Of a DNA stretch of 64,000 nt, positions 35,332-43,996 are shown one piece after another. The stretch is from contig CAZICZ010000004.1 of assembly GCA_964538025.1 (NCBI GenBank), forward strand, positions 243,609 to 307,608, written 5' to 3'. Below the pieces are notes generated by a model. It made no database searches and was not told the DNA's origin. It was given only the letters and a program-made list of their open reading frames with translations. Position 1 is the stretch's first letter. Every line of letters starts with the position of its first letter. Source of the stretch: UBA5078 sp964538025. Lineage in GTDB: Bacteria; Pseudomonadota; Gammaproteobacteria; Pseudomonadales; Pseudohongiellaceae. The translations under genes and the position numbers were made by a program.

Positions 35332-35861
35332 GAGATGGCGATCTTGCCATTGCCGGTCGCCGACACGGCTCGCTACTGAGGAACCAGGCGGGGGCAACGC
35401 TGATGGAAGTGCTCATTTCGCTGCTGATACTGGCGATCGGCCTGCTAGGCATGTCCGGCTTGCAAACGGTGAGTTTACGCAACACCCAGAGCGCGTATCT
35501 GCGAACACAGGCCAGTCTTAACAGCAACGATATCGTGGAGCGCGTGCGCGCCAATCTACAGGCGGCCGAAACCGGCAACTACGACGGAATCGCCGGCAGT
35601 GCCACCGCCGCCTGCAACACGCCCGCCGGGTGTACGTCCGCAGAGCTTGCCGCGAATGACATTGCGGAATGGAAGGCCGCACTGGCGGCAGATCTGCCCG
35701 CTGGCGCTGGCACGGTGTGCAATGATTCGACGCCAGAAGATGGCACCCCGGCAGCCCCGGCGTGCGATGGCATCGGCAGTCTCTACGCGGTGAAAATCTG
35801 GTGGGATGAGGATCGCGACGGAGCGGCAGAGAAACGGTTCATCTTGAGTTTTCAACCTTAG
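35328..35861 (+). CDS. pilV: type IV pilus modification protein PilV
   Basis: The 177-residue minor pilin has the prepilin site in NQAGATLMEVLISLLILAIG: cleavage after G22 and the conserved Glu at mature position 5. The C-terminal half is rich in Ala, Asp and Cys and ends RFILSFQP. PilV supports assembly of the pilus tip complex. The ATG at 35328 overlaps the fimU stop by four bases (ATGA). A GTG two codons earlier is possible. The stop shares a base with the pilW GTG. Confidence 0.9.
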   Translation: MRDGDLAIAGRRHGSLLRNQAGATLMEVLISLLILAIGLLGMSGLQTVSLRNTQSAYLRTQASLNSNDIVERVRANLQAAETGNYDGIAGSATAACNTPAGCTSAELAANDIAEWKAALAADLPAGAGTVCNDSTPEDGTPAAPACDGIGSLYAVKIWWDEDRDGAAEKRFILSFQP

Positions 35862-37045
35862 TGGATAAGCACGTCATGGACATGAGCGCCACACAATCCT
35901 TGCGTCGTCGCGTCGCTGTGCCACGCGCGCGTCAGCGCGGTCTGAGCATGATCGAGCTGCTGATTGCCATGGTGTTAGGCCTGACCCTGACGGCCGGGGT
36001 GATGCAGGTTTATGTCGGCAATTCGCAGACGGACCGTGATCAGGAAGCCCGCGCACGCATGCAGGAGAATGGCCGTTTTGCCATCAGTTACCTCGCGCAC
36101 GAACTGCGCATGGCGGGGTACCTCGGCTGCCTGGCCACGATTGACGAGAACTCCATTAACAACACGCTGGATGGCCCGCCTCCTTCCTTTCAGCCCACGT
36201 CCGGCCTGCAGGGCTGGGAGGCGAACGGGACCGGGCCGGGGGTTATCAGCAACAGCAGCAACAATGTGGCCACGGTGAGCACGGGAGGCGGCGGCTGGTC
36301 CACCTCGGGCGGGAATATTCTGGACGCCACCACAGCGGTCCCTGCCTCCGACATTGTCCGCATCTGGAACGCCGCTGGCACGGGGGCCACGATTAACTCT
36401 ATTTCGCCTGGTGGCGCCATGACGGTTGTGAACTCCGGCATTGTAGATATCGAAGACGGCGACATTCTTCTGCTCAGCGACTGCGAGCGGGCGGACTGGG
36501 TGCAGGCCTGCAACGTGCAGGAGATCGGCGGTGGCGCCAGCATCAACTCGGTCCTGTCTGCTGGCTGTGTGCCGGGCAATGACGTGTCGAAGTCGCTGGG
36601 AACACAGGCTGGTGGTGAATTGGTCAAACTGCAGGGAACCATGTTTTATATCGGCAAGCGGGGCAATGTGGCCACCAATCCGCCGGCGCTGTTTCGTCGC
36701 CGGCTGAACCAGACCGCCGGGTCCGGTGCTCCGGAGGAACTGGTCGAAGGCATCGAAAGTCTGCAGATCCTCTATGGCCTGAATGCCGACAATGACAACA
36801 AGAAAACCGTGGACGCCTATGTCACCGCCAATCAGGTGACCGACTGGGGGCGTGTCATCAGTGTTCGCATCAGTGTGCTGGTGCAGTCCCTCGAGAACAA
36901 CATGCTTCCGGCACCCCAGGCGTATACCTTCAATGGCGTGACCTACGATGGCGGCGCCGGCAATGGGGCACTGCCCGGGGACACCCGGCTGCGCCGCGTC
37001 TTTACATCGACGATCACTTTGCGCAATCGCGCCGTGGGGAGCTAG
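35861..37045 (+). CDS. pilW: type IV pilus assembly protein PilW
   Basis: The 394-residue minor pilin has a basic N-terminus, a prepilin site in RGLSMIELLIAMVLGL, and a large C-terminal domain, as in PilW of Pseudomonas and Xanthomonas. It contains the family run QENGRFAISYLAHELRMAGYLGC, and Asn/Gly-rich loops later. It helps prime pilus assembly and present PilY1. I kept the GTG at 35861 because of the TAGTG overlap with pilV; an ATG at 35876 is the alternative, and neither has a strong ribosome-binding site. Confidence 0.9.
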   Translation: MDKHVMDMSATQSLRRRVAVPRARQRGLSMIELLIAMVLGLTLTAGVMQVYVGNSQTDRDQEARARMQENGRFAISYLAHELRMAGYLGCLATIDENSINNTLDGPPPSFQPTSGLQGWEANGTGPGVISNSSNNVATVSTGGGGWSTSGGNILDATTAVPASDIVRIWNAAGTGATINSISPGGAMTVVNSGIVDIEDGDILLLSDCERADWVQACNVQEIGGGASINSVLSAGCVPGNDVSKSLGTQAGGELVKLQGTMFYIGKRGNVATNPPALFRRRLNQTAGSGAPEELVEGIESLQILYGLNADNDNKKTVDAYVTANQVTDWGRVISVRISVLVQSLENNMLPAPQAYTFNGVTYDGGAGNGALPGDTRLRRVFTSTITLRNRAVGS

Positions 37046-37047
37046 GT

Positions 37048-37635
37048 ATGCCGCAGCCGACCGGAGCATCATCCTCACTTCTTCGCGTAAGGCCACGCAA
37101 AAAGCAGCGCGGGGCCGTCCTTATCTTTTGCCTGGTTTTTCTGCTGGTGCTCACCATGATGGGCGTATCGAGCATGGAGTCGGCCGTGCTGGAGGAGCGC
37201 ATGGCGGGGAATATGCAGGATATCAATGCGGCCTTTCAGGCGGCGGAATCGTCCCTGCAAACGGCCGAAAACTGGCTGGCGAATCAGATCAACTGGCCCT
37301 CCACCAGCAACAATGGCACCACGACGGTGTGGGACAGGGACTCGATGGACCCGGATACGGTGGACTCCCTTCACTGGTGGCAGGACAGTGCGCGTGACAC
37401 TAACGCATGGTGGGGCAATAACGGTGTCGAAGTGACGACCGTGGAAGGCGTAGGCAGTGCACCTCATTACATTATTGAAGAACTGTCCAATATCACGACC
37501 GGCCAATCCATTGGCATCGGCTCCGGGCAGCAGAATCGTGTTCGGGTGTTTCACCGCATTACGGCCCGGGGTACCGGAGTAGGGGACGCGGCGGTCGTGC
37601 AACTGCAATCCACGTTCGTGAAAGCGTATGAATAG
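37048..37635 (+). CDS. pilX: type IV pilus assembly protein PilX
   Basis: The 195-residue protein has the PilX opening: a basic stretch, then RGAVLIFCLVFLLVLTMMG, and ESAVLEERMAGNMQD right after the membrane helix. As usual in PilX, mature position 5 is not Glu. The C-terminal domain is Trp- and Asn-rich. It is the minor pilin that links PilW and PilY1 at the pilus tip. GGGGAG precedes the ATG, two bases after the pilW stop. The start lies before a 25-residue basic leader. Confidence 0.9.
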   Translation: MPQPTGASSSLLRVRPRKKQRGAVLIFCLVFLLVLTMMGVSSMESAVLEERMAGNMQDINAAFQAAESSLQTAENWLANQINWPSTSNNGTTTVWDRDSMDPDTVDSLHWWQDSARDTNAWWGNNGVEVTTVEGVGSAPHYIIEELSNITTGQSIGIGSGQQNRVRVFHRITARGTGVGDAAVVQLQSTFVKAYE

Positions 37636-37671
37636 TCTGTTCGGCGATGTGCTGCGGCAGGTGAGGGAACT

Positions 37672-40600
37672 ATGAACATCAGAGAAGTCTTGCGAATTGT
37701 GGGGTACTGGCTCCTATCGGTGCTGGGGCTCTCTGTGGCGACTGGCGCTCACGCGGCGCCTCTACAGTTGTCCAATGCCCCTCTGTTCCTGGGGGTAAGC
37801 GTTGATCCCAACGTGTTTTTCATGATGGACGACTCCGGATCGATGGACTGGGAGATTCTGACCAAGCCACACGAGTATTATCTGAATTACTGGGAAAACG
37901 CGGCACAGGCGCGCAACACGGACGGCCTCTGGTTGACCTTTGCCTCCGTGGGGACCTGCACCGGGCGCAGGTCGTACACGTATTTTTTCGACAGTGCCGA
38001 CAACGCCTACAACACGTGCACGTATCCCAAAACCCAGAGCCAGCCCGAATCACTGGTGCGCGATTGGCGTGTACGATCGAACGACTTCAACCTGTTGTAT
38101 TACGATCCCTCGCAGGACTACACGCCCTGGCCCGGTATGCCGGATGCCTCGTTTGTCGCTGCTCGCAGCGATCCTCAGCCTGGGTCCGATGGCTATAACC
38201 TCACCCGTGATCTGACCGGATTTGTGTATCAGGTGGCTATCGATGATCACGGCTTCAGTGGCGTGCGTCCTGCCGGACCGTCAACAGCAACCGACGGTGC
38301 CAATGGCATGGTGGATCTCTACGATTCGCATGTGGAGTTCACCGTCAATTCGGCCGACCTCACTCGTCGCGCGCTGACGGTCCCGGTTGCAGCGACCATG
38401 GCGTCGCTTGCCACCAATTGCACGCTGGCGCATGCCCAGGAAGCGACACCCTATGCCAGCTGTTTCGGCACGACGGCCAGCACCACGACCATCACCGGGG
38501 CCGATGTGGATGAATACGGACGCACGCTTGCGCAAACCAAACAGAACATTGCCAACTGGTATCAGTATTCCCGACGCCGTTCCTCGGTCACCAAGGGGGC
38601 CATCGCCTCGGTGATTTCGGCATCGCCTGGATTCCGTTTTGGCCTGAGTGTCATCAATCAGTTTTCGACACTGTTCGTCGAAGTGCCCGGTGCTGCTGCG
38701 GTGGAGTATTCCGCCCATAACACAGCGTTATTGAACGCACTGTACAGCTACGACTGGCCGGCCATGGGCACTCCACTTCGCCGCGGGCTGGAGCGCGTCG
38801 GTCGCTACTACGACAATGTGCTCGCGACGACTGATCCCATCATCTCGGCGTGTCAGCAAAATTTTTCTGTGCTCTTTACGGATGGGTACTGGAACGGAGC
38901 AGACCCTGCACTGGCCATTGGCAATGCCGATGGCGACAGCCGTTCCCGAACGCTTGCGGACGTGGCACGGTATTACTACAACACCGATCTGAGTCCCTTG
39001 CCCAACCAGGTGCCGACGAGCCTGCTGGACGGCAATAACCGTCAACACATGGTGACCTTTACCGTCGCCTTTGGTGTCACCGGTCTGCTGGTGGATACCG
39101 ACAACGATGGCTGGCCCAACCCACCGCTTGCAGGCAATGGCAATTGGGGAAATCCGTACAATTCCGATCCGGAAAAAATCGATGACATGTGGCATGCCGC
39201 CTATAACAGCCAAGGCGTGTTTGTGGCGGCGCAGTCGCCGCAGCAGGTGGTGGATTCCATACAGGGTGCTTTGGCCAATATCGCAGACCGCGTCGGGTCC
39301 TCTGCCTCCGTCGCCACCAATTCCGGAACGCTGAGTAATGACAGTTACCTGTTTCAGGCGCGATTCGACAGTGCTGACTGGAGTGGTCAGTTGCTCGCCT
39401 TCCAGATCATGGCCGATGGCGATGTGAACCCTCAGCCGCAATGGGATGCCCGCAATGTCCTCGGGACCCAGAACTTCAACACGGGGCGCGAGATTCTGAC
39501 TTACAACCCGCTCGCGGATGTGATTCCCGGCGGCACACCGGAAGGACAGGGGGTGCCTTTCCGCTGGCCCGCCAATTACACCTCGCCTAACGCACTGACC
39601 GAAATGACCAGTGCGCAGATTACAGGTCTGCTGGCCAATGCCCCGTATCCGGCAGGCACTGCTGTGCCAGCGGAGATTGCCGCCAACCAGGCCTATGGGA
39701 CTGCCATCACGAACTACCTGCGAGGACAGCGCAGCAACGAGGGGGTGGGCTATGCCTTCCGGACGCGAAATGCGCTCTTGGGCGATATCGTCAACTCGGA
39801 TCCCCGCTACGTCGGGCGGCCCAATTTCCGTTACCCCGAGAGCGTGGCACCCAAGTCCTATGCCGCGTTTCGTACGGCCTACAGTGCCCGTGCGCCGATG
39901 GTCTATGTGGGTGCCAATGATGGCATGCTGCACGGTTTTGCGGAGTCCAATGGCACGGAACGTCTTGCCTATGTGCCCAATGCGGTGTTCCATAACCTCG
40001 CTCAGCTCGCCCGCCCCAGTTACACCCACCGCTACTATGTCGATGCGGGACCCACCATCGTGGATGCCTACCTTGCCACCATGGATGACCCGGACAGCGC
40101 CGTGGATGGCCTGTGGCGCACCGTGCTGGTCGCGGGCCTTGGAGGTGGCGGGCAGTCCGTGTTTGCGCTCGATGTGACCAACCCGGCCACCTTCGATGAA
40201 AGCAATGCCGCCGACATCGTGCTGTGGGAGTTTGATGACACAGACGATGCTGATCTCGGGTATACCTATGGCAAACCGCAGATTGCCAAAATGGCCAATG
40301 GTCGTTGGGCTGCGGTGTTCGGCAATGGCTACAACAATACGGAGGCCGACGGGCATGCCAGCACCACCGGGCGAGGCGTGCTCTACATTGTGGATCTCGA
40401 GACTGGCGCGCTGATTCGCAAGCTGAACACCAATGTGGGGTCAACCACAACGCCGAACGGTTTGGCGACCCCTACGCTCGTCGATTTCAACGGGGACATG
40501 GTGGTGGACATCATCTATGCGGGCGATCTACGCGGCAATGTGTGGAAATTCGATGTGTCAAATGTCAATCCCGCGCAGTGGGACAGCGATTACAAGTCCG

Positions 40601-41373
40601 GTTCAAATCCTCGTCCCCTGTTTACCACTGAGGCCAATCAGCCGATCACCACACAACCGCAGGTCACCTTCCATCCCGACGGCAATCCCGGCTTCATGGT
40701 GTATTTCGGGACCGGCAAGTACCTCGAGATCAATGACAACAGTGCCACGGGGCAGTCTACGCAGGCCTTCTATGGCATCTGGGATAAAAACGAAAACAGT
40801 CTCACCGTATTCGACAGCACCGATCTGGTGGAACAGACCATCAACAACCAGTACGCCGAAGCCTTCGACAGCGACGAAGACGGCGTGGACGATGCGTTCT
40901 ATACCTTGCGGGACATGTCGGACAACGATCTCGATTTTGCCACCGCGATGGGCTGGAAAATCAATCTGCGACCACAGGCGGTAGAAGGGGTGGCCAATGC
41001 CGACAATTTCGGAGAACGCCAGGTCAGCAACGCGGTGGTCCGGGACGGACGCGTCATTTTCACGACCCTGCTTCCATCACAGGCCCCCTGCGATTTCGGC
41101 GGCAGCAGTTTCGTCATGCAGGTCAATTACCGTGACGGGGGAGCGCTGGGCTTCCCGGCATTCGACCTCAATGGCGATGGGGTGTTCGACGAGGTCGATA
41201 CCAATGCGTCGGGCCGCATGTCCGATGTGGGCATCGTGCCCACGCTCAGCATCCTGTCAGATTCGGACCGCGACGTGGCGTTTGGTAGCGGCAGCAGTGG
41301 TGACGTTGACGTCATCGAACTGAACACCGGCACCACGGCCACGGGTCGGCAATCGTGGCGACAACTGGATTAG
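37672..41373 (+). CDS. pilY1: type IV pilus tip adhesin/regulator PilY1
   Basis: The 1233-residue secreted protein starts with a signal peptide (cleavage near AHA28-AP). An N-terminal von Willebrand A-like domain shows the metal site D53-x-S55-x-S57 in MMDDSGSMDW and a later FTDGYWNG. The C-terminal half is the PilY1 beta-propeller, with the motif DFNGDMVVDIIYAGDLRGN starting at D938, equivalent to the calcium site that controls pilus extension and retraction in Pseudomonas. Another DTDNDGWPN loop occurs mid-protein. It acts as tip adhesin and mechanosensor. GAGGG lies before the ATG. The long open frames on the opposite strand are not real genes. Confidence 0.95.
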   Translation: MNIREVLRIVGYWLLSVLGLSVATGAHAAPLQLSNAPLFLGVSVDPNVFFMMDDSGSMDWEILTKPHEYYLNYWENAAQARNTDGLWLTFASVGTCTGRRSYTYFFDSADNAYNTCTYPKTQSQPESLVRDWRVRSNDFNLLYYDPSQDYTPWPGMPDASFVAARSDPQPGSDGYNLTRDLTGFVYQVAIDDHGFSGVRPAGPSTATDGANGMVDLYDSHVEFTVNSADLTRRALTVPVAATMASLATNCTLAHAQEATPYASCFGTTASTTTITGADVDEYGRTLAQTKQNIANWYQYSRRRSSVTKGAIASVISASPGFRFGLSVINQFSTLFVEVPGAAAVEYSAHNTALLNALYSYDWPAMGTPLRRGLERVGRYYDNVLATTDPIISACQQNFSVLFTDGYWNGADPALAIGNADGDSRSRTLADVARYYYNTDLSPLPNQVPTSLLDGNNRQHMVTFTVAFGVTGLLVDTDNDGWPNPPLAGNGNWGNPYNSDPEKIDDMWHAAYNSQGVFVAAQSPQQVVDSIQGALANIADRVGSSASVATNSGTLSNDSYLFQARFDSADWSGQLLAFQIMADGDVNPQPQWDARNVLGTQNFNTGREILTYNPLADVIPGGTPEGQGVPFRWPANYTSPNALTEMTSAQITGLLANAPYPAGTAVPAEIAANQAYGTAITNYLRGQRSNEGVGYAFRTRNALLGDIVNSDPRYVGRPNFRYPESVAPKSYAAFRTAYSARAPMVYVGANDGMLHGFAESNGTERLAYVPNAVFHNLAQLARPSYTHRYYVDAGPTIVDAYLATMDDPDSAVDGLWRTVLVAGLGGGGQSVFALDVTNPATFDESNAADIVLWEFDDTDDADLGYTYGKPQIAKMANGRWAAVFGNGYNNTEADGHASTTGRGVLYIVDLETGALIRKLNTNVGSTTTPNGLATPTLVDFNGDMVVDIIYAGDLRGNVWKFDVSNVNPAQWDSDYKSGSNPRPLFTTEANQPITTQPQVTFHPDGNPGFMVYFGTGKYLEINDNSATGQSTQAFYGIWDKNENSLTVFDSTDLVEQTINNQYAEAFDSDEDGVDDAFYTLRDMSDNDLDFATAMGWKINLRPQAVEGVANADNFGERQVSNAVVRDGRVIFTTLLPSQAPCDFGGSSFVMQVNYRDGGALGFPAFDLNGDGVFDEVDTNASGRMSDVGIVPTLSILSDSDRDVAFGSGSSGDVDVIELNTGTTATGRQSWRQLD

Positions 41374-41399
41374 CCCCCTGGGGCGGAGGACGAAACGCT

Positions 41400-41708
41400 A
41401 TGGCTAAACGTTTGCTATTGCTGATGCTCATCGCGCTCTGGGGAGCGCCGATGGCAACGCTGGCGCAGGACGCTGTGCAGGGCACGATCGAGGCGCTGGA
41501 GCAGGACAACGGATTTCTTGTGATTTCGGGACGGCGCGTCGGATTTTCCGATCAGATTACCCATGTGTTTTGGGAGGGGGCGCCGCTGGGTGCGCAATGG
41601 CTCAATCAGGGCATGGTGGTGCGGTACACCCTGAACGCTGACGGGGTGCTTGTGCGGATCGATGTTCTGGGCCCCGCGGCAATGCTGGAGGAAATGAGGC
41701 TCAATTAG
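41400..41708 (+). CDS. pilY2: PilY2-like small secreted protein
   Basis: The 102-residue protein has a signal peptide (to about residue 22, ATLAQ) and a small beta-rich domain: VQGTIEALEQDNGFLVISG, then RVGFSDQ and VVRYTLNADGVLVRI. Its position between pilY1 and pilE, its size and this OB-like strand pattern match PilY2 of Pseudomonas, whose role in fimbrial biogenesis is minor and unclear. GGAGGA lies about ten bases before the ATG at 41400. Sequence similarity to known PilY2 is weak by eye, so the name rests partly on position. Confidence 0.65.
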   Translation: MAKRLLLLMLIALWGAPMATLAQDAVQGTIEALEQDNGFLVISGRRVGFSDQITHVFWEGAPLGAQWLNQGMVVRYTLNADGVLVRIDVLGPAAMLEEMRLN

Positions 41709-41763
41709 TCGCTCCGGTGTAGGCTATACTGCCATCACGTTTTCGCACACCGAGGAATTTTTC

Positions 41764-42195
41764 ATGCGTCACAGCCCCCACCGCCTTGCCGGCTTTACAC
41801 TTGTCGAACTCATGATCGTGGTTGCCATTTTGGGCATTCTTGCCGCCGTCGCCCTGCCGGCCTACCAAAGGAATGTGCGCTCGGGAGCGCGTGCCGAGGC
41901 GCAAAGCCTCCTCTTGCAGGTGGCGGCCAATCAGGAGCGCTTCTATTCCGACAACAACACCTATTCCACCAATGCCAATCCTCTCGCGTCCCCAGCTGTC
42001 GCCACCCTGACAAGCGAATCGGGGGCCTATCAGGTGAGTGTGGCCGCCTGTGGCACAGGCACCATCGCCAACTGTTTTGTGGCGACTGCGACCCCGCAGG
42101 GGACCCAAACCGCCGACAGTTGCACAACACTGACCCTGAGCAATACCGGGCTTAAAGGGTCCACCGGTGACACTGTCGCCAATTGCTGGCGCTGA
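41764..42195 (+). CDS. pilE: type IV pilus minor pilin PilE
   Basis: The 143-residue pilin has the classical start: leader HRLAG, then FTLVELMIVVAILGILAAVA, with Glu at mature position 5, followed by PAYQRNVRSGARAEAQS. The C-terminal part has two cysteines that can form the pilin D-loop (CTTLTLSNTG to NCWR). It closes the fimU-pilE operon, 55 bases after pilY2. A six-base-pair hairpin (42197-42214) follows the stop at once and could weakly end transcription. Confidence 0.92.
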   Translation: MRHSPHRLAGFTLVELMIVVAILGILAAVALPAYQRNVRSGARAEAQSLLLQVAANQERFYSDNNTYSTNANPLASPAVATLTSESGAYQVSVAACGTGTIANCFVATATPQGTQTADSCTTLTLSNTGLKGSTGDTVANCWR

Positions 42196-42204
42196 TCTGT
42201 CGTC

Positions 42205-42774
42205 CTAGCGACAGACAAGAGCTTGCCCGGCACTGTCCTCCCGAATGCCGTCCCCGTCCGTATCCCGCGTCAGCCGCGCTCTGCCGGTGGCGCTGACGAC
42301 CAGTTGCCTGGCGAGTCGGGGATCACGGGAGGTAGGGCAATACAGGAAGTGACCGCTCTGGTACCGCAGGAATCCCATCGCATCAATCTGCAGATAGCGC
42401 CGGTTGCCGAAGGCACGCCATGCGAGCGTGCCCGTGGGTGAGGCCTCCAACAGGACCCGCACCACGACATCGTCCTGATTCAGCGTGCGATCCCCGTTGC
42501 GGTCAGCGAACAACATCATGCCCTCCGCCCAATCAGACCCACAGGACTGGCCGTCGCGTGTTGGGCAGAGAGTCACCACCCGTCCGCGTGCCGCGGCTTC
42601 GGTGCGGGCGAGTGCGAGTAGGCTAGCGAGCTGACGCATCAGGGCGTCGCCGCGCGTGGCCTGCGCCCACGGACGTAACGCAGGCAGCGCCATCCCGATC
42701 AGCGTGCCCAGAAGCAGCAGCACGAGCATCATTTCCACCATCGTAAACCCGCGTGTGGCAGACATCTTCATCAC
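42205..42774 (-). CDS. fimT: GspH/FimT family pseudopilin FimT
   Basis: The 189-residue pseudopilin has the prepilin site in RGFTMVEMMLVLLLLG and a C-terminal GspH domain. Two calcium-like loops are visible: DRNGDRTLNQDD, with the EF-hand spacing, and DTDGDGIRED near the end. FimT-like pilins bind DNA in naturally competent bacteria; that is known for Xanthomonadales and relatives and not shown here. Unlike the rest of the cluster it is on the minus strand, convergent with pilE and divergent from thiO. It overlaps the hairpin after pilE with its stop codon. Confidence 0.88.
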   Translation of the reverse strand: MMKMSATRGFTMVEMMLVLLLLGTLIGMALPALRPWAQATRGDALMRQLASLLALARTEAAARGRVVTLCPTRDGQSCGSDWAEGMMLFADRNGDRTLNQDDVVVRVLLEASPTGTLAWRAFGNRRYLQIDAMGFLRYQSGHFLYCPTSRDPRLARQLVVSATGRARLTRDTDGDGIREDSAGQALVCR

Positions 42775-42869
42775 CTCCCTGTGCTAAAGTAGCCCTCCTT
42801 TTTTGAGTGTAGGCGGGAAGCCAGGAGACGGCCTGCTTCTGCCCACATGCAGCGAGCACAGCAAACAGC

Positions 42870-43988
42870 ATGAGTGATGTGGTCATCATCGGAGGGGGAG
42901 TCATTGGCTTGCTGATGGCACGGGAACTTGCCCACGCCGGCGCCAAGGTCACCCTTCTTGAGAAAGGCGAGTGCGGGCGGGAATCGTCCTGGGCGGGCGG
43001 TGGTATCGTGTCTCCCCTTTATCCCTGGCGATACAGCCCTGCTGTCACCGCGCTCGCACGCGCGGCACAACATGCCTACCCACGCCTTGCCAAAGCGTTA
43101 TGGGAGGAGACGGGGATTGATCCACAGTGGGAGCCTTGCGGGCTTTTGATGCTGGATGCCCCTGATGCACAGGAGGCGGTCGCATGGGCCGCAGATGTGG
43201 GGAGTCGCCTGTCCTGCCTCGATCAGACACAGATATACGCACAAGAGCCTTCTCTCGCGCCGGGGTTCTCCCACGGCTTGTGGATGCCGGACATCGCCAA
43301 TATTCGCAATCCGCGTCTTCTCAAATCGCTTCTCGCCAGCGTGCGGGCTCTGCCAGGCGTCAGCCTCCTGGAGCACGCCGAAGTTGACACATTTGAAGGT
43401 GATGACGCGGCAGAGACGCATGTGACGGCGGTACGAATCCGGCATCAGGGAACGGACAGGCGAGTGTCCGGAGATCGCTTTGTTGTCGCGGCGGGGGCGT
43501 GGAGTGGGCGATTGCTGGAAGGCATCGTAACGTCATTGCCTGTCTTCCCCGTGAAGGGTCAGATGCTGCTTTACCACCCCGATAGGCCACTGGTGCGCAG
43601 TATCGTTCTAACCAATGGCCGCTACGCCATTCCCCGGCGGGACAACCTGCTGCTGATCGGCAGTACGCTGGAGCATGCCGATTTTGACAAATCCACCACG
43701 CAAGAGGCGCTGCAGAGTTTGCAGGCCTCGGCAATAGACCTGCTGCCGGCGCTGGCGCATTGCGCACCTGTGGCGCAGTGGGCGGGACTGCGGCCAGGAG
43801 CGCCAGAGGGCATTCCCTTCATTGGAAAGCTGCCTGCGTGGCAGAATCTGTATGTCAATGCGGGGCACTTCCGCAATGGCTTGGTACTGGCACCTGCGTC
43901 TGCCGGGCTTCTGTGCGATCTGTTGCTTCACAGAACCCCGCGCGTGGATCCCTCGCCCTATGATCCGGCTTCACGCGCTGCCGGGTGA
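42870..43988 (+). CDS. thiO: glycine oxidase ThiO
   Basis: ThiO oxidises glycine to the imine used in thiazole formation for thiamine. The 372-residue FAD enzyme starts with the Rossmann motif VVIIGGGVIGLLMARELA, has the DAO-family segment ESSWAGGGIVSPLYPWRY, and ends with HFRNGLVLAPASAGLL. The amine oxidase substrate residues are not checked. No other thi gene is near. In Pseudomonas thiO lies between pilR and fimT, the same place as here, so it is a long-standing passenger of the pilus locus. Confidence 0.9.
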   Translation: MSDVVIIGGGVIGLLMARELAHAGAKVTLLEKGECGRESSWAGGGIVSPLYPWRYSPAVTALARAAQHAYPRLAKALWEETGIDPQWEPCGLLMLDAPDAQEAVAWAADVGSRLSCLDQTQIYAQEPSLAPGFSHGLWMPDIANIRNPRLLKSLLASVRALPGVSLLEHAEVDTFEGDDAAETHVTAVRIRHQGTDRRVSGDRFVVAAGAWSGRLLEGIVTSLPVFPVKGQMLLYHPDRPLVRSIVLTNGRYAIPRRDNLLLIGSTLEHADFDKSTTQEALQSLQASAIDLLPALAHCAPVAQWAGLRPGAPEGIPFIGKLPAWQNLYVNAGHFRNGLVLAPASAGLLCDLLLHRTPRVDPSPYDPASRAAG

Positions 43989-43996
43989 CCGGAGAA

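Noticed and set aside
35975..37096. A 373-codon minus-strand frame opposite pilW
   Set aside because: It is antisense to a gene with clear pilin signals and the right operon position, and has no recognisable domain.
38728..40356. A 542-codon open frame on the minus strand inside pilY1
   Set aside because: It lies fully opposite a well-supported pilY1 gene, has a composition driven by the complementary codons (His, Gly, Ile, Arg) and shows no family motif.
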